Shown: piece by piece, positions 23,895-31,976 of the stretch
Layout of the letters: every line of letters starts with the position of its first letter
Position numbering within the stretch: the stretch's first letter is position 1
Assembly: GCA_943355135.1 (NCBI GenBank)
Contig: CALREG010000001.1
Location: forward strand, 1 to 40,917
Reading direction: 5' to 3'
DNA: 40,917 nucleotides
Source: Candidatus Nomurabacteria bacterium
GTDB taxonomy: Bacteria > Patescibacteriota > Minisyncoccia > Phycocordibacterales > SBAW01
The notes under the pieces: model-generated
What the model was told of the DNA's origin: nothing
Seen by the model: only the letters and a program-made list of their open reading frames with translations
Database searches by the model: none
Position numbers and translations under genes: made by a program

Positions 23895-24995
23895 TTGAAG
23901 TCAAAAAACTCACTCTCTTCTCCGGCCCGGCCATTCGTCGCGGAGAAGCTCAAAAAGTCGCTTTGGTTTGCGCTTGCATCGTCGAGCGTGTCCTTGTTCC
24001 TACTTGCCCCTATGCTTGCCTCGGCAAGCATGTTTTCCATACCAGCGCTGCTCGCCTCTTTTACTAAAGAAACTTCAGCCGCCGGCTCCAAGCAGAACTC
24101 CCAGACGGTAGCCCTGCTCTCTCCTGCTACCAACCTCGACCCGCGTGGGGCGATGGGTGGTGGAGACATTGCATTGGTGGGCGGCTCCGCACTCCTGTCA
24201 GAAGACGGCCCCTCAGGTACCGCAGCCGATGTAGAGACCTCTCTCCCCGAGGCGACCATGATTTCGGTATATACGGTGCATAAAGGAGACACTCTCTCCG
24301 GTATTGCAAAGATGTTTAATGTAACTACTAACACTATCCGGGGAGCCAACGATATTAAAGACAGCGTTATACGCGAGGGCGACACGCTCATCATCCTCCC
24401 TATCGCCGGCGTGCGACACACGGTAGTAAAGGGAGATACCGTTGCGTCTATAGCCAAAAAATATAAAGCGGATGCCGACGAAATTACGAAGTACAACGAC
24501 CTTTCTGATGGTCCGCTCGCACTCGGAGAAACACTCATAGTGCCCGACGGCGAACTGGTGACACCGGTTGCCGTTAAATCGACCATCAAGAAGTCTTCGG
24601 TAGGAGTCAATTTGTATAAGGGAGGTGCGGGCCCAGACTTGGGCAGCTACTATGCGTGGCCGGTGAATGGCGGCATGGTTACGCAGGGCATCCACGGCTA
24701 CAACGGTATAGACATTGGTGCATCAAGCGGCACCGGCATACTAGCGGCGGCCGACGGCACGGTCATCATCGCCCGCGGTGGTGGCGCGTGGAATGGTGGC
24801 TACGGCAACTACATCGTCATTCAGCACGAAAACGGCACGCAGACACTGTACGCACATGCAAGCAAGGTCTATGTATCCGCCGGCCAGCGCGTGTCTAAAG
24901 GCACCACTATTGGCGCGGTCGGACGCACTGGCAAGTCCACCGGCTCGCACCTCCACTTCGAAGTCCGCGGCGCGACCAATCCGTTTGGGATATAA
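23895..24995 (+). CDS. LysM-domain M23 family peptidoglycan endopeptidase
   Basis: A 366-aa secreted murein hydrolase. Basic N-terminus then a hydrophobic segment (about 22-44) acts as signal or anchor. Two LysM repeats at about 125-169 and 174-217 (YTVHKGDTLSGIA; HTVVKGDTVASIA) bind glycan. The M23 zinc metallopeptidase domain spans about 255-365 with His267 and Asp273 in GIHGYNGIDIG, and the HLH pair at 352-354 in SHLHFEV. All metal ligands are present. No ATG precedes the signal peptide; the start must be TTG at 23895, supported by a TAGAAT box 6 nt upstream. It likely trims cross-links during growth or division. Confidence 0.93.
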   Translation: MKSKNSLSSPARPFVAEKLKKSLWFALASSSVSLFLLAPMLASASMFSIPALLASFTKETSAAGSKQNSQTVALLSPATNLDPRGAMGGGDIALVGGSALLSEDGPSGTAADVETSLPEATMISVYTVHKGDTLSGIAKMFNVTTNTIRGANDIKDSVIREGDTLIILPIAGVRHTVVKGDTVASIAKKYKADADEITKYNDLSDGPLALGETLIVPDGELVTPVAVKSTIKKSSVGVNLYKGGAGPDLGSYYAWPVNGGMVTQGIHGYNGIDIGASSGTGILAAADGTVIIARGGGAWNGGYGNYIVIQHENGTQTLYAHASKVYVSAGQRVSKGTTIGAVGRTGKSTGSHLHFEVRGATNPFGI

Positions 24996-24996
24996 T

Positions 24997-25602
24997 TTAC
25001 TTTTTATCGAGCGTGCGCCAGAGGTAGAAGCACGCGACCGTTCGATGGCCGCTCCACGGCTTGGCAAGTTTCTGCATTTTTTCTGGAGAGGGTTTCGTAC
25101 GGAGAGCAAAAAGTTTTTGCATCGCTTTTTGGATACCCAAATCGCCAGTCGGCAACACGTCGGGGCGCGAGAGCGTAAACATGAGGAACATCTGCGCGGT
25201 CCACTCCCCGATGCCCTTAACCGCGACTACGTGCTCGGTAATCTCTTCGTCGGTCATCGAATGAAACAGTGTCGGGTTAATAGTGCCGTCGGTAAATTTT
25301 ACAGCGAGATCTTTGAGATACGATGCTTTTTGTCCGGAGAGTCCTGCTGAGCGTAGCTTTTCGACTTTTATTTTTAGTACTTGCTCGGGTGTTGGAAATT
25401 TTTGTTTTGGCCACAGGGCGACAAACCGCCCAAGTATGGTGCTCGCCGCTTTGCCCGAGAGTTGCTGAAAAATGATTGATTCTGCAAGCGATTGAAACGC
25501 TCCGAGCGAGTGCTCGCGCCGAAATTTCATTGGGCCGTAGCTGCGTATAAACGCGCCGAGGTGTTTGTCCTTGGAGAGATATTTTATTGATGCGGTATGC
25601 AT
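24997..25602 (-). CDS. DNA-3-methyladenine glycosylase (AlkA/HhH-GPD family)
   Basis: 201 aa from the ATG at 25602 (two in-frame GTG codons precede it). The helix-hairpin-helix is VKGIGEWTAQMF, followed by RPDVLPTGDLGIQKAM, in which the Asp before LGIQ is the catalytic residue of the HhH-GPD superfamily. The enzyme removes alkylated purines in base-excision repair. It lacks the N-terminal beta domain of E. coli AlkA, as do many short homologues, and lacks the C-terminal Fe-S Cys cluster of endonuclease III. It lies 9 bases downstream of comM on the same strand, so it is probably co-transcribed. Confidence 0.9.
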   Translation of the reverse strand: MHTASIKYLSKDKHLGAFIRSYGPMKFRREHSLGAFQSLAESIIFQQLSGKAASTILGRFVALWPKQKFPTPEQVLKIKVEKLRSAGLSGQKASYLKDLAVKFTDGTINPTLFHSMTDEEITEHVVAVKGIGEWTAQMFLMFTLSRPDVLPTGDLGIQKAMQKLFALRTKPSPEKMQKLAKPWSGHRTVACFYLWRTLDKK

Positions 25603-25611
25603 CACCACACT

Positions 25612-27186
25612 TTACGACTTTTTCTCTCGATATTGCAACGCCTCTAAGATATGGCTTTCGTTGATGTCAGGGTGTTCGTCGAGGTCGGCGATGGTGCGCG
25701 CAACTTTGATGACACGGTGGAATGCTCGTGGAGAAAGCGCCATGCGTGTGCCCGCTTTTTCTAAGAGCTCGCGCACTTTAGTAGAAAGAGGAACCAAATC
25801 ATCGAGCTCGCGCGGCGAGAGGTCGCTGTTAGTTTTGTTTGGGTTTTTAGTTTTAGAAAATCGCTTTTTCTGCGCATCGCGCGCCTTGAGTACGCGGGTG
25901 CGCGCCGCTTTTGTTTGAGCGCCTTCGGTGTCGCGCTTGCCTAACTCGCCGAGCTCGACCGGCCCCATGATGCTCCAGAGGTCGATACGGTCGGCGATGG
26001 GCCCCGAAATTTTGCGTCGGTAGCGCTCCAAACTAATGGGGCTGCAGGTGCACGCAATTTCTGGGTGGCCGTAGTTGCCACACGGGCAGGGGTTCATGGC
26101 CGCCACCAGCGTAAAGCGCGCGGGGAATTGCGCGGTGCCTTTGGCGCGCGCCACAGAAATGATACGGTCTTCCAGCGGCTGGCGCAGTGCCTCAATGACT
26201 CGGCGTTCAAACTCGGGGAACTCGTCTAAAAACAAAACACCTCGGTGTGCGAGTGTTGCTTCGCCAGGGCGGGGTGTTGCTCCTCCACCGACGATAGAAA
26301 CGTAGGAGCTCGTGTGGTGTGGCGAGCGGAACGGCGGCATGGTCAAAAGTTCTCCGCGCAACACGCCTGCAACCGAGTGGATAGAATTTACTTCCAGCAC
26401 ATCATCAAACGACAGTGGTGGAAGTATCGAGGCGAGCGCGCGAGCGAGCATGGTTTTGCCCGTGCCGGGCGGGCCCGAAAGTCCTAGGTTGTGTCCGCCT
26501 GCGGCGGCAATAATTGCGGCGCGCTTGGCGCTCTCCTGTCCACGGATGTCTTCAAAAGCAAACTGTGACTCGCCAAAGTCGTGTTTGAGTTTTGTTGCGG
26601 GAGCGGGTTTGAGCTTGGCAGAGGTATTTCCTCCGGCTTTGCTGGAGGTGATTCCTCTGCCACCCTTTTTCGTATTCAAATGCTCAATAACCTGCAGTAA
26701 ATTATCCGCTCCATACACCTCTATCCCCTGCACGAGCGCCGCTTCGGCCACGTTGTCGGTTGGTACAAACACCGCCTTCTTCTTTTTGCGCTTTGCCTCA
26801 GCAATAAGCGGCAGTATCCCGCGCACCGGCTGCAATGCTCCATCGAGCGACAGCTCGCCCACAAACAAGTACGGCTCGGGGTCAAACTTGATATCCCCCG
26901 CTGCAAGTAAGTAGGAGAGTGCAATCGGCAAGTCGAACATCGGCCCTTCCTTTTTTAAATCTGCCGGGGCAAGCGAAATAACAATTTTTTGATTGCGCGA
27001 CTTCGGACTTTCAAAACCCGCGTGTTTAATCGCCGCGGCCACACGATCGCGCGACTCCTCGACCGCTTTGTCGGGCAACCCGACGACCGTAAAGGCGTGC
27101 AGCCCACGCGAGAGATCGGTCTCGATAGAAACAATATAAGGCGAAAGGAGCGATGTCTGAGCCCCGTACACCTTGGCGTACTGCAT
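25612..27186 (-). CDS. comM: ComM/YifB family Mg-chelatase-like AAA+ ATPase
   Basis: A 524-aa hexameric helicase family member that promotes branch migration during natural transformation. The N-terminal ChlI-like/Lon-protease-fold domain spans about 1-170 (starting YAKVYGAQTSLLSPYIVSIE). Walker A is GPPGTGKT at 238-245, Walker B is GVLFLDEFPEF, and the Cys cluster CPCGNYGHPEIACTC follows. The C-terminal lid is intact. CPR genomes commonly keep comM together with competence pili, which would fit DNA uptake as a lifestyle, but no other competence gene is in this window. It is the upstream partner of the glycosylase gene. Confidence 0.95.
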   Translation of the reverse strand: MQYAKVYGAQTSLLSPYIVSIETDLSRGLHAFTVVGLPDKAVEESRDRVAAAIKHAGFESPKSRNQKIVISLAPADLKKEGPMFDLPIALSYLLAAGDIKFDPEPYLFVGELSLDGALQPVRGILPLIAEAKRKKKKAVFVPTDNVAEAALVQGIEVYGADNLLQVIEHLNTKKGGRGITSSKAGGNTSAKLKPAPATKLKHDFGESQFAFEDIRGQESAKRAAIIAAAGGHNLGLSGPPGTGKTMLARALASILPPLSFDDVLEVNSIHSVAGVLRGELLTMPPFRSPHHTSSYVSIVGGGATPRPGEATLAHRGVLFLDEFPEFERRVIEALRQPLEDRIISVARAKGTAQFPARFTLVAAMNPCPCGNYGHPEIACTCSPISLERYRRKISGPIADRIDLWSIMGPVELGELGKRDTEGAQTKAARTRVLKARDAQKKRFSKTKNPNKTNSDLSPRELDDLVPLSTKVRELLEKAGTRMALSPRAFHRVIKVARTIADLDEHPDINESHILEALQYREKKS

Positions 27187-27199
27187 GCCCTACATACTA

Positions 27200-27763
27200 C
27201 TACGAAGTTTTCAGGACAGCAGGATCCCTCGTCTGTTCCTGGATAACCAGTTCGTAGATTCGCTGGCCAGAAACTGTGAGACCATTATCTTTTCTGTATT
27301 GTTTAAATTTAAGAATATTTTCTCGCTGCTCGGGTGTAATAGCTATGGTTGAAATATCGAGGTGACCAGCATTTAATATTCGTGCACGCTCGGCCGCACT
27401 GATAAACCAGATATCAAAATTCCAGCGCTCCTCTTGTATCAATGCTTTGAGCATAATAAGCCGTCCTACCGGCTTTGCGTTGCCCAGCTTAGGATCATCC
27501 CAATCGCTTTTTATGTAGTAACTCATAAAACGCGAAGTTGTCGCAAGGTGAATAGTTTTTGCTACTTCGAACATCTCTGCCATTTCAAACTCTTTTTCTC
27601 TTACCACTCCAATATCGACATCACCGTGTAGCATGACATTCCCAGCATACGCGCCTTCAATAAAGGTGCTGCCAAATTGTTCGAGACAACGAATGAGACC
27701 GGATTCATGCAGAAAGGCGTCAGCCTGATCGTGATAAGTTTGGGCCTTTTCGGTGAGTGTCAT
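27200..27763 (-). CDS. Nucleotidyltransferase-fold protein
   Basis: A 187-aa protein. FGSTFIEGAYAGNVMLHGDVDIGVV (residues 30-54) matches the GS...DxD pattern of the polymerase-beta nucleotidyltransferase superfamily, with Gly31-Ser32 and Asp48/Asp50 as the expected metal ligands. The remainder (NFDIWFISAAER) supplies the third acidic strand. The substrate is unknown; no HEPN partner is adjacent, so a toxin-antitoxin pair is not supported. The ATG at 27763 lies 6 nt after TATACT, so it is probably leaderless, and transcribed separately from dksA across the terminator at 27796-27817. Confidence 0.65.
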   Translation of the reverse strand: MTLTEKAQTYHDQADAFLHESGLIRCLEQFGSTFIEGAYAGNVMLHGDVDIGVVREKEFEMAEMFEVAKTIHLATTSRFMSYYIKSDWDDPKLGNAKPVGRLIMLKALIQEERWNFDIWFISAAERARILNAGHLDISTIAITPEQRENILKFKQYRKDNGLTVSGQRIYELVIQEQTRDPAVLKTS

Positions 27764-27769
27764 AAGGAA

Positions 27770-27775
27770 AGTATA
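27770..27775 (-). promoter_or_regulatory. -10 element of the nucleotidyltransferase-fold gene
   Basis: TATACT on the minus strand in the context GCGGGTATACT, 6 nt before the ATG. Confidence 0.5.
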
Positions 27776-27795
27776 CCCGCTCTATTTGGTTGAAG

Positions 27796-27817
27796 AAAAC
27801 CCGCCAAAGCGGGTTTT
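27796..27817. terminator. Terminator downstream of the dksA-like gene
   Basis: Perfect 9-bp stem AAAACCCGC / GCGGGTTTT with a 4-nt loop; symmetric, so active in both directions. It would end the dksA transcript after the 112-bp repeat. Confidence 0.8.
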
Positions 27818-27820
27818 CGT

Positions 27821-27932
27821 AGCGGAGCGAAAGAGGTTGGCGGGAGGCTTCGCAAGTGCGACGGCACGAGACTTGAGGAAATTTTTAGCAAAAAATTATC
27901 CGTACTCCCGCCGGCCTGCTTTCGCGGAGCCT
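27821..27932. repeat. 112-bp dispersed structured repeat, copy 1
   Basis: Shares 106 of 112 positions with 33552-33663. Its ends pair as a long imperfect hairpin: positions 7-13 with 99-105, 15-18 with 93-96, and 19-26 with 85-92. The inner 58 bp are identical in both copies and contain an AATTTTT/AAAAATT hairpin. It directly abuts the stop codon of the minus-strand dksA-like gene. See the findings for the covarying positions. Confidence 0.8.
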
Positions 27933-28247
27933 CTATGCCATGTGCAGCTTGCAAGTAGCAGCTGCAGGGTTTGCCTCAAGACGGTCTGCTTCTATCTTCT
28001 CGCCACACTCTTCGCAGAAGCCGTAGGTGCCGGCGTCCATGCGGGCAACAGCGGCTATAATTTCATTTTTACGCGCCAGAAGGGTCGCCTTTTCAGACGA
28101 GTGTTCCTCTTCGGCCTCCATGCGGTCGGCGAGCTCGTCGGATTCGGTGGCAGTCGGGTCTATGTCCTCTACCCCAAGGTCCGAGAGCTCCTGCTTGACC
28201 ACATCTATCTCCTCTTCTAGCTTTGCCCGCAGTTCTTCGTTTGTCAT
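27933..28247 (-). CDS. DksA/TraR-family zinc-finger protein
   Basis: 104 aa from the ATG at 28247. An in-frame upstream ATG at 28283 would read across the promoter and is rejected. A coiled-coil N-terminus (EELRAKLEEEIDVVKQELSDLG) precedes the finger YGFCEECGEKIEADRLEANPAAATCKLH. The classical second CxxC is CxxH here, so the zinc site would be Cys3-His. Family members bind the RNA polymerase secondary channel, DksA with ppGpp. A TATACT box 8 nt upstream predicts a leaderless mRNA. The stop codon is directly followed by the 112-bp repeat. Confidence 0.88.
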   Translation of the reverse strand: MTNEELRAKLEEEIDVVKQELSDLGVEDIDPTATESDELADRMEAEEEHSSEKATLLARKNEIIAAVARMDAGTYGFCEECGEKIEADRLEANPAAATCKLHMA

Positions 28248-28255
28248 ATGAAAAG

Positions 28256-28261
28256 AGTATA
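28256..28261 (-). promoter_or_regulatory. -10 element of the dksA-like gene
   Basis: TATACT on the minus strand in the context TAGGGTATACT, 8 nt before the ATG at 28247. Confidence 0.5.
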
Positions 28262-28294
28262 CCCTACCGAAGTAAGCAAACAAAACTCGTCTCC

Positions 28295-29452
28295 TTATTG
28301 CCTCGGGATAGGCACCACAGGGGTGGTATTGAGCCTCGAGAGTACCTCGCGCAGGGTGTACTCATTGGTAGTAATAAGCACGGTGTTGCGCCCAAGGAAG
28401 GTCCACAACATCAGTATGTCGCCGTTGATGTTTTGTACGACTCGCGCGTCGCGGTTTTCTACCACCCTGTCCAAAAAGTTGCTTCTGATGAACTGTAGCG
28501 GAGATTCGTCAGGAAGCGTGGCACCAGTCTTCTGCGGGCTCGGTATTCGGGTAAACAGCGGTGAGAGGTCGCTCTGCAACGTGCGCTCCCACTCGAGCAT
28601 CCCTGCGTACGCGGTTTCGTACGAGTCCACCTGCAACAAGAGGAAGGGCTGATTTTCATCAAACGAGTGGAGGCCAAGTAGGTACTGGTTGCTCAGTACC
28701 CGCAGCAATTTTTCGGGCATCTCGGGCACCATGGTGCCCAACAATTCGGCACTGCCTATAGGGCGGTATTGGCCGTCTTTTGTGGCGGGGCTTTCTGCAA
28801 TGTAGAGCCACTGTATAAGCCCGAGCGATAGTTTTGCTTGGATACGCGCCGCCTGCAAAATTGTCATCAACTCTTCGCGGGTATGCGGGGAGGCAGGCAG
28901 TGCCACAAACTTACTGTCGTCTACTGCAATAAATGGTGCTTGGGGTGCCACTGCGGCGGGTACCGAGGTTGGGCGCGCGAGTACTACAGTCAGTACCACC
29001 CCCGCAAGCAACACCAGTACTACCCCGCCAGCTATCATGGCCCACCGCGTCGAGCGAGCCTTCTTTTCTTCGTACGTTTCTTCTGGCAGAGGTTGTTTGC
29101 CTCGGCGCACCGCTTCGGCGGCGGCGGCTGATACCGCAGACACACCCTGCTTGGCCACGACGCTATCCAAATCGGCCTTGTAGGTCTGTAGCGGCTTGGT
29201 CTCTGATTCTTCAACAGGTGCGGCTGGAGTTGTGGGAGCAGGAACTTGGGTCGTCGGTCCTATGACAACTGGAGCCGTAGGAGTGGCAGGCTTCAGTAGT
29301 GTCGCATTTTCTTCCTGAGCCAAAAGCGCGCCCGCGTTTACACGCTGCGCGCTTTCAGGCGTCGGTCCGCTCTCTTTTTTAGGGAGCAGTATTTTGCTAA
29401 TATCGAGACCCTTAACTTCGGGGTCCGGTTTCTTTTCGGGGGAAGGAGGCAT
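28295..29452 (-). CDS. Hypothetical single-pass membrane protein after pnp
   Basis: 385 aa from the ATG at 29452 (MPPSPEKKPDPEVKGLDI). The first ~140 residues are a cytoplasmic Pro/Ala/Thr-rich region with a conserved-looking ISKILLPKKES motif, followed by one membrane helix (about 148-172) and an extracytoplasmic domain of about 210 residues, with ILMLWTFLGRNTVLITTNEYTLREVLSRL near the end. I do not recognise the family, though this plan is frequent in Parcubacteria. The gene overlaps the pnp 3' end by 41 bases, so it is co-transcribed with pnp. Confidence 0.75.
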   Translation of the reverse strand: MPPSPEKKPDPEVKGLDISKILLPKKESGPTPESAQRVNAGALLAQEENATLLKPATPTAPVVIGPTTQVPAPTTPAAPVEESETKPLQTYKADLDSVVAKQGVSAVSAAAAEAVRRGKQPLPEETYEEKKARSTRWAMIAGGVVLVLLAGVVLTVVLARPTSVPAAVAPQAPFIAVDDSKFVALPASPHTREELMTILQAARIQAKLSLGLIQWLYIAESPATKDGQYRPIGSAELLGTMVPEMPEKLLRVLSNQYLLGLHSFDENQPFLLLQVDSYETAYAGMLEWERTLQSDLSPLFTRIPSPQKTGATLPDESPLQFIRSNFLDRVVENRDARVVQNINGDILMLWTFLGRNTVLITTNEYTLREVLSRLNTTPVVPIPRQ

Positions 29453-31586
29453 GAGGTTCTGTCGAAGGCTTAAGGCCTTTGCGAGACGCAAACTCCGGAT
29501 CTACCGCCTTAATAGAGAGGTTGATGCGGCCTTTATCGTCTATCTCCTTTATCATAACCCGAACCTTCTCCCCCACGCTCACCGCGTCGGCGATTTTGTT
29601 GATTCGGAAGGGCGCGATTTCGCTCACGTGCACCAACCCTTCGGCATCTTTGCCGGGGCCCACCTTTACAAACGCGCCGAAGTCCATCAAGCGAGTCACC
29701 TCGCCGTCGTATACCTCGCCCGCTTTGTACTCCTTCACTATTTGCTCGATCATTTCCTTGGCTTTCTGCGCAGTACCGCCCTTGCCGGTGATAAATATCG
29801 AGCCGTCGTCCTCTATCGTAATGTCAGAGACGCCGGTGACATCGCGGATACCGTTGATAGTCTTGCCTCCCCCGCCGATGACCATGCCAATTTGGTCGGG
29901 TTTGACCTTCATGGTCAAGATTTCTGGCGCGCGCGCCGATATGGCGGCACGCGGCGAAGCAATTTCTTTTTCAATCACATCGAGTATTTGTAAGCGCGCT
30001 TTCTTGCCACCTTCGAGTGCTTCCACCAGCACTGCAAGCGGAATACCGTCGAGTTTGATGTCGAGCTGTATTGCGGTGACGCCCGTGCGGGTGCCGGCAA
30101 CCTTAAAGTCCATGCCACCAAACTCGTCTTCGGGGCCTTGGATGTCGGTCATTACTTTGTGCTTGCCGTTGTGGGTCATGACGCCCATCGCGATGCCTGC
30201 AACCGGCGCCTTAATCGGCACACCGCCGTCCATGAGTGCAAGCGTAGAGGCGCAAGCCGAACCCATCGAGGTCGAGCCGTTGGATGCAAGACACTCCGAC
30301 ACCAAGCGGATCGTATACGGGAATTGCTCTGCCGACGGGATAACCGCGGCGAGCGCCTTTTCTGCAAGTGCGCCGTGGCCGGTCGCGCGGCGGTTGATGC
30401 CGCCCATGCGTCCTGTCTCCCCTGCCGAGTACGGGGGGAAGTTGTAGTGATGCATAAAGCGCTTCTTTACATCGTGCTCCTCCATCGTGTCTATTACCTG
30501 CGAGTCGCCGGGGCCACCGAGCGTAAGCGCAGTAAAGACGTGCGTGCCGCCGCGATAAAAGACGCCCGAGCCGTGCAGTATCGGCGAAATCCCGCCTGCT
30601 TTTGCAAACAGTGGGCGGATCTGGTCGAACGGCCGATTGTCCGCGCGCTTGTTGTCCTCGATTGCGCCGCGATGAATTTCTTCGTCCACTTTGTCTTCTA
30701 TAAATCGTTTTGCAACACCCTTGTTGATGTCTTTGAGCGCCTCTACTTCTTTAATCCGCGCCATCCACGCGTCGGTCAGGTGATGAATCTCATCTTTGCC
30801 TGCGACTCCGCAGAATACGGTCGGCGTAATTTTGCTGGCAAACTCGGTTGCATAGAGTTCGGTCAGTGCTGCAGGAAGTTCTGGCTTAGTTGCATCACGC
30901 TTTGGCTTGCCGATTTCGGCAATAATCTTTTTCTGCCAGGCCAAAATTTTGTTGTGCTCTTCTACCGAAAGTCCGAAGGCACTCGCAACTACCTCTTCGT
31001 GCGCCTCATTCGCGCCCACCTCAATCATGTTGATGGTGCCGTCTTTGCCACAAGCAAGCACATCGAACTCCGCACCTGCGCGCTCGGCGTAGGTCGGGTT
31101 GATGATAGGTTGGCCGCCTTTTTGTCCGATGCGCACCGCAGCCACTGGCCCGCCCCACGGGATGTCCGAGGTCGCGAGTGCGAGCGATGCGGCGTTGACC
31201 GCTACTTGGTCGGGGTCTTCCTCATCAAGAGCGAGTACGGTAATGACTACCTGCACTTCGTTGCGGATGTGCTGAGGGAAGAGCGGACGGATAGTGCGGT
31301 CGACGATGCGACCGCTGAGGATTGCGGCGTCAGATGGCCGGCCCTCGCGGCGCATAAAGCGCGAGCCGAGGATTGCACCTGCGGCGTAGAAGCGCTCCTC
31401 GTAGTCGACGGTTAGAGGAAAGTAATCGATGTCGTCGCGCGTGCGACCAGATATAACCGCAGTGGCGAGCACCGCGGTGTTGCCGTAACGCAAAATGACC
31501 GAGCCGTTGGCCTGCTCGGCAAGGTCGGTAAACTCGGCCACCATTGTTTTGCCCCCCACCTCGAGCGAGTACGTTTTTGATTGCAT
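29412..31586 (-). CDS. pnp: Polyribonucleotide nucleotidyltransferase (PNPase)
   Basis: A 724-aa 3'-5' phosphorolytic exoribonuclease and RNA-decay enzyme. Two RNase PH domains (about 1-220 and 310-540) flank an all-helical linker. The KH domain contains QIGMVIGGGGKTINGI with GGGG in place of the GxxG loop, and an S1 domain (DGEVTRLMDFGAFVKVGPG...GLVHVSEI) closes the protein. All modules are present and the length is standard. PNPase is usually encoded directly after rpsO; here about 2.9 kb of other genes separates them. The tail after S1 (about 35 residues) overlaps the next gene. Confidence 0.97.
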   Translation of the reverse strand: MQSKTYSLEVGGKTMVAEFTDLAEQANGSVILRYGNTAVLATAVISGRTRDDIDYFPLTVDYEERFYAAGAILGSRFMRREGRPSDAAILSGRIVDRTIRPLFPQHIRNEVQVVITVLALDEEDPDQVAVNAASLALATSDIPWGGPVAAVRIGQKGGQPIINPTYAERAGAEFDVLACGKDGTINMIEVGANEAHEEVVASAFGLSVEEHNKILAWQKKIIAEIGKPKRDATKPELPAALTELYATEFASKITPTVFCGVAGKDEIHHLTDAWMARIKEVEALKDINKGVAKRFIEDKVDEEIHRGAIEDNKRADNRPFDQIRPLFAKAGGISPILHGSGVFYRGGTHVFTALTLGGPGDSQVIDTMEEHDVKKRFMHHYNFPPYSAGETGRMGGINRRATGHGALAEKALAAVIPSAEQFPYTIRLVSECLASNGSTSMGSACASTLALMDGGVPIKAPVAGIAMGVMTHNGKHKVMTDIQGPEDEFGGMDFKVAGTRTGVTAIQLDIKLDGIPLAVLVEALEGGKKARLQILDVIEKEIASPRAAISARAPEILTMKVKPDQIGMVIGGGGKTINGIRDVTGVSDITIEDDGSIFITGKGGTAQKAKEMIEQIVKEYKAGEVYDGEVTRLMDFGAFVKVGPGKDAEGLVHVSEIAPFRINKIADAVSVGEKVRVMIKEIDDKGRINLSIKAVDPEFASRKGLKPSTEPHASFPRKETGPRS

Positions 31587-31687
31587 ACCTTATATATGCA
31601 AAGTTCGCGAATTTTAGGTCTCAAGCACTATCTTGAGAGCTACCTATCCGCGCCCTTTGCGCTTAATTAATATACCGAAACTGTAGC

Positions 31688-31719
31688 AAAAAAAAGACCC
31701 TCGCGCGAGGCGAAGGTCT
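31688..31719 (-). terminator. Terminator of the 45-aa membrane-protein gene
   Basis: AGACC (31695-31699) pairs with GGTCT (31715-31719), with an inner CTCGCGCGAG palindrome and an A-run at 31688-31694 that is a U-tract on the minus strand. Confidence 0.7.
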
Positions 31720-31736
31720 GGAAACGGGGCTTGATG

Positions 31737-31874
31737 TCAGCGGGTGCTGACGTCGGTGGCGGCCTGCGAGTGTTGGACCGTCTGCTGGCTGTTGCGGTAG
31801 GCGTCGTATCCGACCAAAACTGCCAAAACGATGCAAACCGGAAGAATCTGCCGAAGAACATAGCGCTTGCTCAT
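31737..31874 (-). CDS. Small membrane protein, 45 aa
   Basis: The ATG at 31874 opens a 45-codon frame on the minus strand ending TGA at 31737-31739. Residues 8-22 (RQILPVCIVLAVLVG) form one membrane helix, followed by a polar Gln/Ser/Thr tail outside. It has its own promoter (31904-31931) and a terminator (31688-31719), which supports it as a real gene despite its size. No family is recognised. It is the first of six small membrane or secreted cassettes in the 31.6-36.2 kb stretch. Confidence 0.6.
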   Translation of the reverse strand: MSKRYVLRQILPVCIVLAVLVGYDAYRNSQQTVQHSQAATDVSTR

Positions 31875-31903
31875 GGGTGGACCCTCTGTGCTGGACTAAA
31901 AAC

Positions 31904-31931
31904 AGTATACCACAAAGGCCTTTTTTGGCAA
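31904..31931 (-). promoter_or_regulatory. Promoter of the 45-aa membrane-protein gene
   Basis: On the minus strand TTGCCA (31926-31931), a 16-nt spacer and TATACT (31904-31909) with an extended -10 TGG. Divergent from the promoter at 31943-31971. Confidence 0.6.
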
Positions 31932-31942
31932 AAGGGTAGTAC

Positions 31943-31971
31943 TTGACAAAACTAGTGAAAAGGAGTATAAT
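31943..31971 (+). promoter_or_regulatory. Perfect consensus sigma70 promoter for the 32011 gene
   Basis: TTGACA (31943-31948), a 17-nt spacer and TATAAT (31966-31971). All 12 consensus bases match with the optimal spacing, which is rare and predicts strong unregulated transcription. Confidence 0.9.
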
Positions 31972-31976
31972 ACACA

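Noticed and set aside
27200..27763. Nucleotidyltransferase as a MNT/HEPN toxin-antitoxin pair
   Set aside because: No HEPN-like partner lies next to it; the neighbours are comM and a dksA-like gene separated by their own signals.
30138..31415. 425-codon open frame on the plus strand opposite pnp
   Set aside because: It is antisense to a complete, motif-bearing PNPase; the composition is an Arg/Cys/His-rich shadow with no domain, promoter or ribosome site.
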